A stretch of 64,000 nt of DNA from G963676655 sp963676655 (GTDB lineage: Bacteria; Verrucomicrobiota; Lentisphaeria; Victivallales; Victivallaceae), in assembly GCA_963676655.2 (NCBI GenBank), contig CAXXKX010000003.1:4650001-4714000 (forward strand), written 5' to 3'. A program made the position numbers and the translations under genes. Position 1 is the stretch's first letter. Each line of letters opens with the position of its first letter. Under the pieces are notes generated by a model. The model saw only the letters and a list, made by a program, of their open reading frames with translations. It did no database searches and was not told where the DNA came from. Positions 7,622 through 17,506 of this stretch are shown one piece after another.

Positions 7622-10417
7622 ATGCGTGCTGTTTATATATTTTTTGTTATGCTGCTATGCGGTCTGTGTTCTGCGGCAAATAATGATCGCGACCCCAGAT
7701 TAATCCTCAGGGTTGGTTTGCCTGATAATCCGCCCTTGACGTTTCGCAACAAACAAGGTAATCCTGATGGCTTCGATGTTGAGCTGCTGCGAGTCTTTGC
7801 ATCGGAAAACGGTTGGCAGATAAAGTATGTTGACGGATCATGGGAGCAGTGTCTTGATCGCCTGAAAAAAGGCGAAATTGATCTGCTCAGTACGGTTGTC
7901 AGAACGCCGCACCGGCAGACGGAGATACGCTTTTCAAAACAGCCGATTTTCATTGAATGGGGTAAGGTTTTTGTTCGTTTCAGTTTGCCGTATAAATCGG
8001 TAGTTGACTTGAATAATCAGGTTGTCGGACTGGTCAAGGGAGATGTTCACGCAGAAAATTTCAAGTCATTTATTCATCAATTCGAGGTTGAATGTAAATA
8101 TAAATATTTTGATAATTACCGGGAAGCGATGAATGCGTTGAGTAAGGAGGAGGTCTTCGCGGTGGTTGCCAGCAGTATAGAAGGACTTAAATACCGCTAT
8201 AGCCATCGAATCAAAAGTACCGGGATAATCTTTGGCGGAGCCCCGGCGTATTACGGGATTTCCATAGACCAGAATAGCGCGATACTGCAGAGACTGGATG
8301 AACAACTCAAGTTGGTAAAAGCAAATCGTAATTCTGTTTATTACGAACTATACAAAAAATATTTGAGAACTGATAGAAAGCCCAAAATTCCATTGTGGCT
8401 GTTATACGCTTTCCTGGGAGCCTCGTGCGCCGCTCTGGCTTTTTTGATAATTTCAATTTTTTTAAGATTCCAGGTGAATCGTCAAATGAATCGTTTGTGG
8501 GAGCGTGAAGAGCATTTGAAGATCACGCTTGATTCTATCGGCGATGCGGTTATTGTTACAGACGAATTGGGCAATGTCATGCGTATGAACCCCCTGGCTG
8601 AGTCATATACCGGATGGAGGATGGAGGATGCTTTGGGCCTTGAGGTTTGCGCGGTCTTTAATATCGTCAGTACCAGAACCGGAAATTCTATTGCCAGCCC
8701 GGTTCGGAAAGTTTTGAATACAGGCGAAGCGGAAGGTCTGACAGAGCATATCACCCTGGTCGCTAAGAACGGAAAACGCCGTCAAATTGCCGAGAGCGCC
8801 GCGCCGATTCGCCGCGGAAATGAATCAGTTCGCGGGGTTGTTCTGGTTTTTCGTGATGTTACAAAAGAGTATAATGCCCATAAGACTCTGGAAGATAGCG
8901 AGGCTCGTTTGCGGCTGGTTTTCGATCATTTGCCGGTGATGGTCATTGCGTATGACGAGGATGGCATGCTGGCTTATTGGAATTCCGAGAGTGAGAGAGT
9001 TGTCGGCTGGACCTCGGATGAGCTGCTCGGTTTGTCGCATGAAGAAATCTTTAAACGAGTATATCCCGGCATTGATTACAGTAAGCATCGTTTTGCAGAT
9101 GCAATAAAAGGCAAGGTACTGCTTTCTGAACGTGAATGGCATATGCGTACTAAGAATGGCGAAATCAAGATTGTTCTCTGGTATGATGTTTTTGGCGAGG
9201 CAAAAGTTCCGGGTTGGTCTTTCTGGTCTGTGGGGGTTGAAATTACTCCACGAGTCGAACTGGAACAACAGGTCAGGCAGATGCAGAAACTGGAATCAAT
9301 AGGCAATCTTGCCGGCGGCGTTGCTCATGATTTTAATAATATTTTACAGGTTATCCGTGGTTATACCGAAATGATTGCGGAAGCCGATAACTCTACCCCC
9401 GGAATTAAAGAATCCGCCGATGCGGTATTGAAAAGTGTTGATCGCGGCGGTCACCTGGTACGTCAACTGCTTTACTTCAGCAGCCGGTCCGGACATAATC
9501 CGGAAGTTATTAATACGGCTGAACTGATCCTCGATTTACTCTCTATGCTCAAAAGTCTGCTTGGCGAAGATATCAAACTGGAACTCGACGTTACCGGAAA
9601 CATTCCTAACGTTTATGCCGACCCCAATCAATTGGAGCAGTGCCTGATCAATCTTTGCTTGAACTCAAGGCAGGCAATGCCGGATGGCGGCAGCATTAAA
9701 GTGGCCTCACGAGGTGTTGCTATTTCCCGGGCGGAACAGACAATTGCCGGAGAATTACCGGCGGGGAAATATGTGGTTATTGAGGTTGCGGATACCGGAA
9801 AAGGGATTGAACCGGAGGTTTTGCCGCGGATATTTGATCCTTTCTTCACTACCAGAATGGCGGAAGAAGGTTCCGGGTTGGGGTTGGCTACGGTATATGG
9901 TGTGGCTAAACGTCACAACGGAGGAATTACCGTTAACAGCAAGCCTGGGCATGGATCAATTTTCACCCTTTGGCTGCCGGTTACTGATAAGCCGCGTCAA
10001 GCCAAAGGTCAGCCCGCAGAAACGGCAGCGGAAAGCATTACGCGGGAATTCAGTAAAACAATTTTACTGGCGGAGGATGAAGACGAAGTACGCGATCTTT
10101 CTGAAAAGTTCCTCTCAAAGGCCGGATATATAGTGGTTCCGGTCCGGAACGGTCGTGATGCGGTCTCTGCTTTTAAAGAACAGCCTGATAAATTTGATTT
10201 GCTGATCTTCGATATTGTCATGTCGGAAATGAACGGTACTGACGCCTACAAAAAAATTGCTGAGAAGGCTCCCGGATTTCCGGTTATTTTTGTGTCAGGT
10301 TACGGTAAATCGCGTCTGGAACATAACGGTGTCCCGAAAAATGCCGTTAATGTGCTGCACAAACCTTTTTCCCGTAAAGAACTGCTTGATGCCGTTGATA
10401 AAGTTTTTATTGATTAA
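7622..10417 (+). CDS. Hybrid sensor histidine kinase with periplasmic SBP3 sensor, PAS domains and receiver
   Basis: A protein of about 931 residues. A signal peptide (MRAVYIFFVMLLCGLCSA) leads into a bacterial solute-binding family 3 domain (about 25-250), a transmembrane helix (about 258-282), two PAS domains (about 295-420 and 425-545), a HisKA domain with the phospho-accepting His near 569 (GGVAHDFNN), an HATPase domain (NLCLNSRQA, DTGKGI, GSGLGL), and a C-terminal receiver with phospho-Asp near 864 (FDIVMSEMNG). It probably senses a small periplasmic ligand and starts a phosphorelay. The start at 7622 gives a clean signal peptide and a GGGAG site; an upstream ATG at 7592 is possible. No output regulator is adjacent. 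Confidence 0.93.
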   Translation: MRAVYIFFVMLLCGLCSAANNDRDPRLILRVGLPDNPPLTFRNKQGNPDGFDVELLRVFASENGWQIKYVDGSWEQCLDRLKKGEIDLLSTVVRTPHRQTEIRFSKQPIFIEWGKVFVRFSLPYKSVVDLNNQVVGLVKGDVHAENFKSFIHQFEVECKYKYFDNYREAMNALSKEEVFAVVASSIEGLKYRYSHRIKSTGIIFGGAPAYYGISIDQNSAILQRLDEQLKLVKANRNSVYYELYKKYLRTDRKPKIPLWLLYAFLGASCAALAFLIISIFLRFQVNRQMNRLWEREEHLKITLDSIGDAVIVTDELGNVMRMNPLAESYTGWRMEDALGLEVCAVFNIVSTRTGNSIASPVRKVLNTGEAEGLTEHITLVAKNGKRRQIAESAAPIRRGNESVRGVVLVFRDVTKEYNAHKTLEDSEARLRLVFDHLPVMVIAYDEDGMLAYWNSESERVVGWTSDELLGLSHEEIFKRVYPGIDYSKHRFADAIKGKVLLSEREWHMRTKNGEIKIVLWYDVFGEAKVPGWSFWSVGVEITPRVELEQQVRQMQKLESIGNLAGGVAHDFNNILQVIRGYTEMIAEADNSTPGIKESADAVLKSVDRGGHLVRQLLYFSSRSGHNPEVINTAELILDLLSMLKSLLGEDIKLELDVTGNIPNVYADPNQLEQCLINLCLNSRQAMPDGGSIKVASRGVAISRAEQTIAGELPAGKYVVIEVADTGKGIEPEVLPRIFDPFFTTRMAEEGSGLGLATVYGVAKRHNGGITVNSKPGHGSIFTLWLPVTDKPRQAKGQPAETAAESITREFSKTILLAEDEDEVRDLSEKFLSKAGYIVVPVRNGRDAVSAFKEQPDKFDLLIFDIVMSEMNGTDAYKKIAEKAPGFPVIFVSGYGKSRLEHNGVPKNAVNVLHKPFSRKELLDAVDKVFID

Positions 10418-10444
10418 GGCAAAACGCTTTGTCGCAACCTTTAT

Positions 10445-12628
10445 TCAAGTGATGGTGGTTCTTTCCAGGTAATAGCCGTTATTCCCTTTTTCCAATAAAG
10501 ATATTATGATTTCCGGGTGGTTCTGCGCTAACTTTTCACTTGGATGATATTCTGAGTTTTTCAGTATTACCTCGGTTCCGCAACTCATATTAAGGTTTGT
10601 TCCTATAAGTAATGGGCAAGCGTCCGATAACGGGGTGAGACGAATGATTCTGCAACTTCTTTTGGGGACGATTATTTCGATATGATCATCCGGTTTGAAA
10701 ATTCCTAAAAACGACTGATCATTAAAATTAAAAGCCGCATATTCCTCCGCAAGTGGTAAGTCTGGCACATCTCTAAGGCAAAAGGATAGATTTAAATTAT
10801 CATCCGCATTATCGTTCCAGTTGGCCATAGTGACTACTACCCATGGCGGCAGACCGTTGGATAGTTTTTCAAAAGCCGTGGAGAACAGGTTAGGCAGATA
10901 GCCTTTCTCATAGTTGAATATTTTAGCCGGGGGAGCTTCCATCGGCATCAGGCACCAGTAAAGTTCCCGTCGGTCCAGGCACAATTCCGCCAGGTTTTCT
11001 GAAATACAGGCAATGCCGCCGCCAAGAAACTGGTTGACCACGGTGGAAAAGGCTTCGTCATCATTGAAAAGACCTATCGACAGATGTTTTTTGGGGCTGT
11101 TTTTCCATGCCTCAGAGCGTCGCCTGATCTGTAACGCGTCCGGGTCGCTGCGCCAAAGATAATTGTAAAAATTTCTAGATATATTTTGTTTTATCCTTAC
11201 TTTATAGCTTGAAATATGTTGTCCAAGACCTTCCCAGTGGCCGCGGTTGTCGGCCCCGGAACGGTTAATGTCGCACAGCCCGGTTGAACCTTCAAACAAT
11301 CCGCCACAGGCGTTGATGATACACTCTTCTCCGAGAATATCACGGATCATTTGCAAGCCGTGCCGATATGCTTCGGCCCTGTTCTTGCCCGGATCGGCAA
11401 ACGCGCTGTCTTCGTCAATAAATACTGCCCGGAGAAAATCAAGTTTATGATATGTAAAACCCTGGGATTTAAGCCTGCCGAAAAGCTCCTTGAAATAGTC
11501 TTGCGCAGATTCGGCGAACGGATCAACAATAAAACAATTTCCTCGGATACACTTAAATATCGTATATTGCCCGCTATGGTTTTTCAGTCTTATATCCGGA
11601 TATCTTTTCAGGATATCCGCATCCGGCTGAATGATGAATGGACAGGTCCAGATACCCGGGACATATCCGGCTTCGCGAATTATTTTTGCCAGAAATGCCA
11701 TGCCGTGAGGAAATTTTTCATTCGCGAGCCAATCCCCGTAGGTGGTGTCCCAACCCATATCAATTTGAATCACATCAAGCGGTAGCGGCTTTTCCTTCAG
11801 CTCGAACAGATTGTCCAGAATATCTTGTTCCGTAACTTCCGGTCCGTAGAAATACCAGGAACAAAAAATATTGCGTTCAGGGACTTCATTCCGGGGATGG
11901 TACAGTTTTTTGAGGCTTTTAAGATAATCTGATTTTAATTTTGATTCATTGCCGGACCATAAAAGCAACTCATGAGTTTCTCTTGATTCTCCCGGAAGTA
12001 TTGTGATATTGTCAAACTGGGCACGGGCGCTTATTTTTATCAACTTTTTTCGTTCATGATCTGTGGTCAATTCAATATCGCAGAGATGCCGGGACTGTCC
12101 GCAAAAGCCAATAAAAAGAGTCGGACTGTCCAATGAAATTTCCTTTTGAATGAACAGCCCGGGATCGGAGTGGAACGTATGAGGCAAAATATTGTTATCT
12201 GAATCCATCTGATCGAAACTCAGTCCCTCGCCGGCACTGATCTTTTCGCTGTTGAATAATGCGTCCCGCATTGCGTCGTCAACTTCAGCCGGGTTGAAAT
12301 AACCTGGAATATCGTTTTTTTGTCTGGCCAGCCGGAATACCTGAATATCTTGTGACCAGTATTCCTCCCCCTGTTTGGAATTTGCAATGGAGGTGATTTC
12401 TACCGGAGTAAGGCTTTGCAGGTTAATCGGTTTGCTGCTGACATTGGTGACTTTTAATTTTATTCTACTGCCATTCTCATCCCTGATAATAGTGCGTTGA
12501 AGCATCAGCTCTCCGGAAGTGGCGGTGCCGTCTTCAGAGAAAACCGGTTCTGGTAATGATTTCCCGGTAATATTCGGAGGCGGAGTAACAATTGTTGAAT
12601 ATGTGTCTTGATCTATGTGCAGTTTCAT
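10445..12628 (-). CDS. GH36-type alpha-galactosidase
   Basis: A 727-residue clan GH-D glycoside hydrolase. An N-terminal beta-sandwich is followed by a TIM barrel with the family landmarks QIDMGWDTTYGDW, GIWTCPF, and the nucleophile in KLDF (D397); the acid/base is in SGADNRGHW (D460). The 63-residue spacing fits GH36. It releases alpha-linked galactose from oligosaccharides or galactomannan. No signal peptide is seen, so it is probably cytoplasmic, acting on imported oligosaccharides. It is the last gene of the pseudopilin/TIM-barrel/oxidoreductase operon of locus A and converges with the hybrid kinase gene. GH27/GH31-like activities are less likely. Confidence 0.9.
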   Translation of the reverse strand: MKLHIDQDTYSTIVTPPPNITGKSLPEPVFSEDGTATSGELMLQRTIIRDENGSRIKLKVTNVSSKPINLQSLTPVEITSIANSKQGEEYWSQDIQVFRLARQKNDIPGYFNPAEVDDAMRDALFNSEKISAGEGLSFDQMDSDNNILPHTFHSDPGLFIQKEISLDSPTLFIGFCGQSRHLCDIELTTDHERKKLIKISARAQFDNITILPGESRETHELLLWSGNESKLKSDYLKSLKKLYHPRNEVPERNIFCSWYFYGPEVTEQDILDNLFELKEKPLPLDVIQIDMGWDTTYGDWLANEKFPHGMAFLAKIIREAGYVPGIWTCPFIIQPDADILKRYPDIRLKNHSGQYTIFKCIRGNCFIVDPFAESAQDYFKELFGRLKSQGFTYHKLDFLRAVFIDEDSAFADPGKNRAEAYRHGLQMIRDILGEECIINACGGLFEGSTGLCDINRSGADNRGHWEGLGQHISSYKVRIKQNISRNFYNYLWRSDPDALQIRRRSEAWKNSPKKHLSIGLFNDDEAFSTVVNQFLGGGIACISENLAELCLDRRELYWCLMPMEAPPAKIFNYEKGYLPNLFSTAFEKLSNGLPPWVVVTMANWNDNADDNLNLSFCLRDVPDLPLAEEYAAFNFNDQSFLGIFKPDDHIEIIVPKRSCRIIRLTPLSDACPLLIGTNLNMSCGTEVILKNSEYHPSEKLAQNHPEIIISLLEKGNNGYYLERTTIT

Positions 12629-12687
12629 TTAAGGGGCCGTTTAAAATAGTTTTTTAATGTTTTCCAGAATAAAAGTGCTGAGTTACA

Positions 12688-13869
12688 TTAACCGGTCTGA
12701 TACGTTATGTCCACTACTTTTCCGCCGTTTTCAAGTGATTTCTGCGCTGCGCAGCCGACCGCTACACTCATGCGTCCGGCTACCGGTAAGACCGGAGGTA
12801 CGGTGTCGTTCAGGATCATATCGACAAAAGCTTTGCATATCAAAACGTCGGAACCGCCATGGCCCAGTTCCATTTCGTTTTCGTCTATCCCGTTTAAATC
12901 AATGCACAAATCCGGTTGGTCGTTGCGTCCTGGGCGATTCCGACGCCACAATTTGACTGTATTGTCTATTTCATTATTTTCAATCCGGCCCTTAGTGCCG
13001 ATAAAAGTAAAATTGCGATGGTAATCCGGCGTGAAATGGCATTCCATATATGACGCCTTGATTCCTCCTTCCAATTCCATCATGCAGACATAATTATCCG
13101 GGGTGGTTATTTCCTTCCGGAAGACGCAATATTTGCGTTTAGGTTTTCTTTCCGCGTCAAAATAATCTCCGTCGACAGATTCCACACAGGTATTTCTTTG
13201 CGGGCATTCAGGACAGTTCTTGTCATTTGGCTCATTGCCTCCAAACATATCCAAACCGCCGAAGGCCGCGACTTTTCTGGTCCAGCGGCCGGTTATATAA
13301 TGCATAACATCAATGTCATGGCTGCCTTTTTGCAACAGCAGGCTTTCGACATTTTCTTTTATTCCGTGCCAGCCGTGAAAATAGTAAATGCTGCCCATGC
13401 CGACAAAATGTCTGATCCAGACCGCTTTGATTTCCCCGATTTCGCCCGCGTCAACCAGTTCTTTCATTTTTTTGACAAAAGGCATATAACGCATATTAAA
13501 GCCGATCATCAGCTTGCGTCCGCTTTTTTCCGCGGCCCGGATCATTCGGTCGCAGTCGGCGGTGTTTATCGCCATCGGTTTTTCACAATAGACGTGTTTG
13601 CCGGCTTGCAGCGCGGAAATTGCGTGTTCGGCGTGAAAGGCGTCCGGAGTTGTTATCGCGACCGCGTCGATATCATCACATGCCAGCAAATCCTGATAAT
13701 TACTGTAAAGTCTGGCGTCCGGGTTGACTTCATCCGTGAACTTTCGCAGGCTTTGCGGCGACTGATCCGCTACGGCGACCACTTCCGAATCTTTATCCGG
13801 ATGATGCCAGTATTTGGCCAGCAACCCCCTCCCGTTGCCGCCGATCATTCCAATTCTGACTTTTTTCAT
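12688..13869 (-). CDS. Gfo/Idh/MocA oxidoreductase with cysteine cluster
   Basis: A 393-residue NAD(P)-dependent dehydrogenase-type enzyme. A Rossmann motif GMIGGNGRG opens the protein, followed by CEKPMAIN and KGSHDIDVMHY. An unusual Cys-rich stretch (NCPECPQRNTC ... KYC, near residues 217-251) could bind zinc or an iron-sulfur cluster. Its ATG overlaps the TGA of the upstream secreted-protein gene (ATGA), implying coupled translation. In locus A it probably converts a sugar released by the GH36 enzyme or the TIM-barrel protein. Some relatives act as glycosidases by a redox mechanism, so a direct glycan-cleaving role is also possible. Confidence 0.9.
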   Translation of the reverse strand: MKKVRIGMIGGNGRGLLAKYWHHPDKDSEVVAVADQSPQSLRKFTDEVNPDARLYSNYQDLLACDDIDAVAITTPDAFHAEHAISALQAGKHVYCEKPMAINTADCDRMIRAAEKSGRKLMIGFNMRYMPFVKKMKELVDAGEIGEIKAVWIRHFVGMGSIYYFHGWHGIKENVESLLLQKGSHDIDVMHYITGRWTRKVAAFGGLDMFGGNEPNDKNCPECPQRNTCVESVDGDYFDAERKPKRKYCVFRKEITTPDNYVCMMELEGGIKASYMECHFTPDYHRNFTFIGTKGRIENNEIDNTVKLWRRNRPGRNDQPDLCIDLNGIDENEMELGHGGSDVLICKAFVDMILNDTVPPVLPVAGRMSVAVGCAAQKSLENGGKVVDITYQTG

Positions 13870-16439
13870 TTAACCTCACCATGGAGCTTGTAAAAGGCAA
13901 TAGACAGTGGTTTCAAGTCTAATTTAACGACATACGGACTGCTGCTTGATGCTATTTCCCTGCATTGCCCGTTTTCGTTCATTTGCTGAATTTTTATTTT
14001 ATTGAAACCGTATTCAGCCGGGTTTAGTTTAAATGTGATTTTCCCGGCTTTTTCCCCGATGTTGACTAAAACGATTCCTATTGAGTTGTCTTTTCCTGAA
14101 CGATATGTCGCTGACAGGATTGACGGCAGTTTCATTTTACGATATTTGACGCTTTCAAGCACGGTGACCGTTTGCGGTTCAGGTGAAAGTTTAAGTGGAC
14201 GCAGCATTTTTCCGCCGCGAAGGTATTCGAAGTTGTTATTTGTATATGCAATCATTTTTCGGAGGAAGTCCTGAGCCGGCTTGCTTTGAAAAGGTTGTCC
14301 GAAAAAGCGTCCCGGAATCATCCCTTCGGTAAAATTTGAGGCTAGCATTCGGCATGAGTTCAACTCATTGTCCGCTCTTATCGTTCGTCCGTGGCTCAGA
14401 ATATAGTCTCCGAACATCGCCCTTTCCAACGGGATTTGCCCGGGATAGGTATTCATGGCGTTCAGTTTATAGTCGAGAACCGGGACAAATAGCTCAGTGC
14501 AGGCTTCTCCGCCCATATATGAATCCGGGTTTATGCCTTTTATCAGTTTTCGGACCTGGCGTCCCATGCTTAGTTGGGCCTGAGTCTCGAAGTTGCCGCC
14601 TCCGGCGGGGTGTCCGTGTTTCGGGTTGAAGCATTCATGGGTAATATGGTTTTTGCCGAACGTATCCAGATAAATCCCCCAGAAGCCCATATCCATGACG
14701 TGCTTGCACATATCGAGGTATCTTTTTTGCCAGCGTTTAGTGCTCCGGCAGGCAATCCAACTCTCGTTTTCATAAAGAATCGGTTTCATGTCCGGCCCGA
14801 CCCGCAGTGCCGGAAACATATATTCCGCATCCTCTTTGGATTGATGCTGGTTATATATCTCCGATTGCAGATAGACATTGGAGCGGATATTCCAGTTATT
14901 CATCTTCTTTAACCCTTCAAGCAGGCCGGGATAAGCCGGGGCGCAGTAGCCCTGTATTTCCGCGACCGGATATCTTACCCGGTGTTTGCATGGTTCAATG
15001 AATTTTGCATAATGATACCAGGTTCCGGCTACCGGTTGATTATGCAGGAATTCGTTCCAGGCCTGGGCTGATTTCACATTTTTTTCAACCGTCATATTTT
15101 TACTGTATCTGGCATAGAAACGCAGGAATACCGGGGTCTTTTTTAACCATTCAGGAATGTCTTTGCGGATTGTCAGGTTGCCTTTGGCCGCCCACGGTTG
15201 TTTAATCCACCAGGCACGGTAAATCTGCGCCGCATCATACCAGTTGCCGGTGAACGGCCGGGAGACGACATGATAGGTCATCTGATAATTATTTCCCGGA
15301 ATGCCGCGATTAGCCGGGAACTGAGTGACCGAACAGGTCAGGGCATTATTAACCGGGTTCCAGGTTTGCCGGAACTCTTTTTCATGGCCGGTATTGTCGT
15401 CGGTAGAGAAATAAAATCCTTTCAGACTGTTTGGGTTGTATAGGGCAAAGCACTGGAATCTGGCAGAGGAGCCTGGATATTGCTGCTTAAAGGCGGCGTT
15501 GCCGATGCCTGAAATCAATCTTCCCCGGCGCCAGGGAAGAATCAGGTTGTTTTCTTCCGGTTTGCCGTCCGGTTTAACCGATATTTGCGGAAAAACAACC
15601 TGCCATAAACCTAGTTTTGATCGATTGACAATCTTAGTCATTTTCCATCTTATTTCCGGGGAGTTTTTTTGCAAGCTCGCTTCGAACTGCAGATCGGCTT
15701 TATAATTACCTTTTTCAGCCGTGATGTTCAGAATGACCGTCGCTCCTTCCGCGTTGTTCCTGGTTGTTACTTTTACGCGTTTTATATGGGAAGCGTTAAG
15801 TTCCGATTCAGTCTTGTCGGGATTCCTGAAAGAAATTTTCCAGAGCGATATTGGTTGTGCGCCCGGACTCGCAAGCCTGATTCCAGCGGCACCCCATATT
15901 CCGTACAGTTTTCCAGTCGCGGCATTGAATATCACGGCGGTTAGAGGATTGTAGATACCGGCCAACTGACCCGACTTGTAAATTCCAAAACCAGATCCGG
16001 GGCAGGGGCGTTGAACAGTTTTCTCCGCCTGGCAATTTTTTTTCAGCCGGGATATTGCAAATGCTATGTGCTTGGGGTGAGCTCTTTTCAAGGATATCAG
16101 CTTTGCATAAGTTGCCATTGCTTCATTCTGTTTGCCGAGGGTTTCCTGTATTTTGGCGATTGCCAGCAATGCTTCTGATTTATGCCGGGGATTTTTTGCT
16201 TTTGCATAAGCAAGATTGAACTGATTAATCGCTTCAGGATATTTTTTCAGCTTCATCAAACAATAGCCGATATACATGTCTTTCTTTAGATTCTTCGGAC
16301 CGTTATCCAACTGCTTGAATTCAGTCAAGGCGGCCTGATATTTGCGGTTTTCGAATAGTTTTTTTGCGTTTTCGAAATCTGCGCCGACCACGGATGAAGC
16401 CAGAAGTCCTGACACAAGGAATGTATGGAAAATTCGCAT
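13866..16439 (-). CDS. Secreted TPR plus TIM-barrel (DUF6259-like) putative glycoside hydrolase
   Basis: A protein of about 857 residues. A signal peptide (MRIFHTFLVSGLLASSVVGA) is followed by two or three TPR-like repeats (about 20-125), a beta-rich sandwich region, and a TIM barrel containing WYHYAKF, GFWGIYLDTFGK and GGEACTEL, where aspartate and glutamate end beta strands as in retaining glycosidases. A small C-terminal beta domain ends the chain. It probably works in the periplasm or on the surface on a glycan. I chose the ATG at 16439 because AGAAGGA lies eight bases upstream and the signal peptide starts there; an upstream ATG at 16478 lacks both. Confidence 0.8.
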   Translation of the reverse strand: MRIFHTFLVSGLLASSVVGADFENAKKLFENRKYQAALTEFKQLDNGPKNLKKDMYIGYCLMKLKKYPEAINQFNLAYAKAKNPRHKSEALLAIAKIQETLGKQNEAMATYAKLISLKRAHPKHIAFAISRLKKNCQAEKTVQRPCPGSGFGIYKSGQLAGIYNPLTAVIFNAATGKLYGIWGAAGIRLASPGAQPISLWKISFRNPDKTESELNASHIKRVKVTTRNNAEGATVILNITAEKGNYKADLQFEASLQKNSPEIRWKMTKIVNRSKLGLWQVVFPQISVKPDGKPEENNLILPWRRGRLISGIGNAAFKQQYPGSSARFQCFALYNPNSLKGFYFSTDDNTGHEKEFRQTWNPVNNALTCSVTQFPANRGIPGNNYQMTYHVVSRPFTGNWYDAAQIYRAWWIKQPWAAKGNLTIRKDIPEWLKKTPVFLRFYARYSKNMTVEKNVKSAQAWNEFLHNQPVAGTWYHYAKFIEPCKHRVRYPVAEIQGYCAPAYPGLLEGLKKMNNWNIRSNVYLQSEIYNQHQSKEDAEYMFPALRVGPDMKPILYENESWIACRSTKRWQKRYLDMCKHVMDMGFWGIYLDTFGKNHITHECFNPKHGHPAGGGNFETQAQLSMGRQVRKLIKGINPDSYMGGEACTELFVPVLDYKLNAMNTYPGQIPLERAMFGDYILSHGRTIRADNELNSCRMLASNFTEGMIPGRFFGQPFQSKPAQDFLRKMIAYTNNNFEYLRGGKMLRPLKLSPEPQTVTVLESVKYRKMKLPSILSATYRSGKDNSIGIVLVNIGEKAGKITFKLNPAEYGFNKIKIQQMNENGQCREIASSSSPYVVKLDLKPLSIAFYKLHGEVK

Positions 16440-16580
16440 AAGATATTTCCTTCTAAGCATTGTTGCATAAATATTCATGTTAATAAATCGCGGTTATTGA
16501 ACTTAAGTCGAAGTTCATAAAGCAATATAAAAATATGCATGACCGCATAATAATTTTTAATTATATTGGGATATGTTTGA

Positions 16581-17315
16581 TTAATGGACGTTGGTGATCC
16601 AGAAGGGATCATAACGATGGTAGTTGAGAATGTCTTTCAGCATCCGGTGTTCAACATTACCGCCATAGAACAATACGTTGGGACCGTTACTGTGAGTCAT
16701 CCCCAGCTTTTCAACCCCGGAGTTGCCGTAGCGGAAATATAGAGGGCATGAAGCATTCTTGGTTGCCTCATTGGATATAGTGTCCGCGTACATTGCCGCT
16801 TTTGCCGGTTTGTGGATGGTAATTATTTTACGATGAAGATAAACGTAGACGTATTCTTTGTCATCAGTCCGGCGCTTGACCGGGCGAAGGTCATGGATGT
16901 TGCCGACCGGATGGGTGGTAATGTTTGCTCCGTAAGAGCAGAGGTGGGTATTGGCTCCGTAAATCCGATATTCCCCGTTTCCGGTTTTAGGCGCCTTGGG
17001 ACAGTTGAAGGTTTTCTCGTTTTTTACATATGGAAATATTTGATCGACAAAAGTGGAGTCGCAACTTGTGCCGGTGGCGATCGGATCGGTATAGGCGCCG
17101 GTATAGCCGTCATTATCATCGATGTAAAGAAAATGTGCGGTTCCCAGTTGTTTAAGGTTGCTGGCGCATTTGATTTGTTGAGCTTTGTCCCGGGCCTGGT
17201 TTAATGCCGGTAAAAGCATGCTGGCGAGAATCGCAATGATTGCGATCACAACGAGCAGTTCAATAAGGGTGAAAAAGTTTTTCGCTTGTGATTTTGGCAG
17301 AGGAACCGTATTCAT
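16581..17315 (-). CDS. Pseudopilin-like protein (prepilin N-terminal methylation domain), locus A
   Basis: A 244-residue protein with a class III prepilin leader: a short charged start, then FFTLIELLVVIAIIAILASM with Glu at +5, then a periplasmic globular region with C-terminal motifs (NVLFYGGNVEHRML) typical of the large PVC-group pseudopilin-like families. The residue before the mature Phe is not Gly as in classical prepilins. Such proteins are very numerous in Lentisphaerae and of unknown function; exposure at the cell surface by a type II/IV-like system is inferred. It is the first gene of locus A, 100 bases before the secreted TIM-barrel gene, with an AGAAAGG ribosome site and a consensus promoter. 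Confidence 0.87.
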   Translation of the reverse strand: MNTVPLPKSQAKNFFTLIELLVVIAIIAILASMLLPALNQARDKAQQIKCASNLKQLGTAHFLYIDDNDGYTGAYTDPIATGTSCDSTFVDQIFPYVKNEKTFNCPKAPKTGNGEYRIYGANTHLCSYGANITTHPVGNIHDLRPVKRRTDDKEYVYVYLHRKIITIHKPAKAAMYADTISNEATKNASCPLYFRYGNSGVEKLGMTHSNGPNVLFYGGNVEHRMLKDILNYHRYDPFWITNVH

Positions 17316-17371
17316 GATATGACCTTTCTGTTAGTAAATGAAAAACAATATGTTTGCTGTTTCTGTTGTCT

Positions 17372-17400
17372 ATTATAATAGAGTAATTATGATTTGTCAA
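17372..17400 (-). promoter_or_regulatory. Consensus sigma-70 promoter for locus A operon
   Basis: Reading on the minus strand, TTGACA (17400-17395), a 17-base spacer, and TATAAT (17377-17372) match the vegetative consensus exactly. It lies about 57 bases before the pseudopilin ATG. Its -35 box is 42 bases from the -35 box of the divergent GntR gene, so one regulator could cover both. Confidence 0.85.
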
Positions 17401-17442
17401 TAGCTATATACATATTTTTATTAAAATTTATTTTTCTACTTG

Positions 17443-17476
17443 TTGACAAGCTTTAAAATTTGTATATATTATACAA
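17443..17476 (+). promoter_or_regulatory. GntR gene promoter overlapped by a palindromic operator
   Basis: TTGACA at 17443-17448 is followed 16-18 bases later by TATATT/TATTAT. A perfect palindrome TTGTATA-TAT-TATACAA (17460-17476) covers the -10 region. Arms and spacing fit a winged-helix dimer site, and its place over the -10 box implies that the regulator represses its own gene. Confidence 0.7.
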
Positions 17477-17506
17477 TAATGGTTTATTTTTTTAGGAAAA
17501 ATTTTT

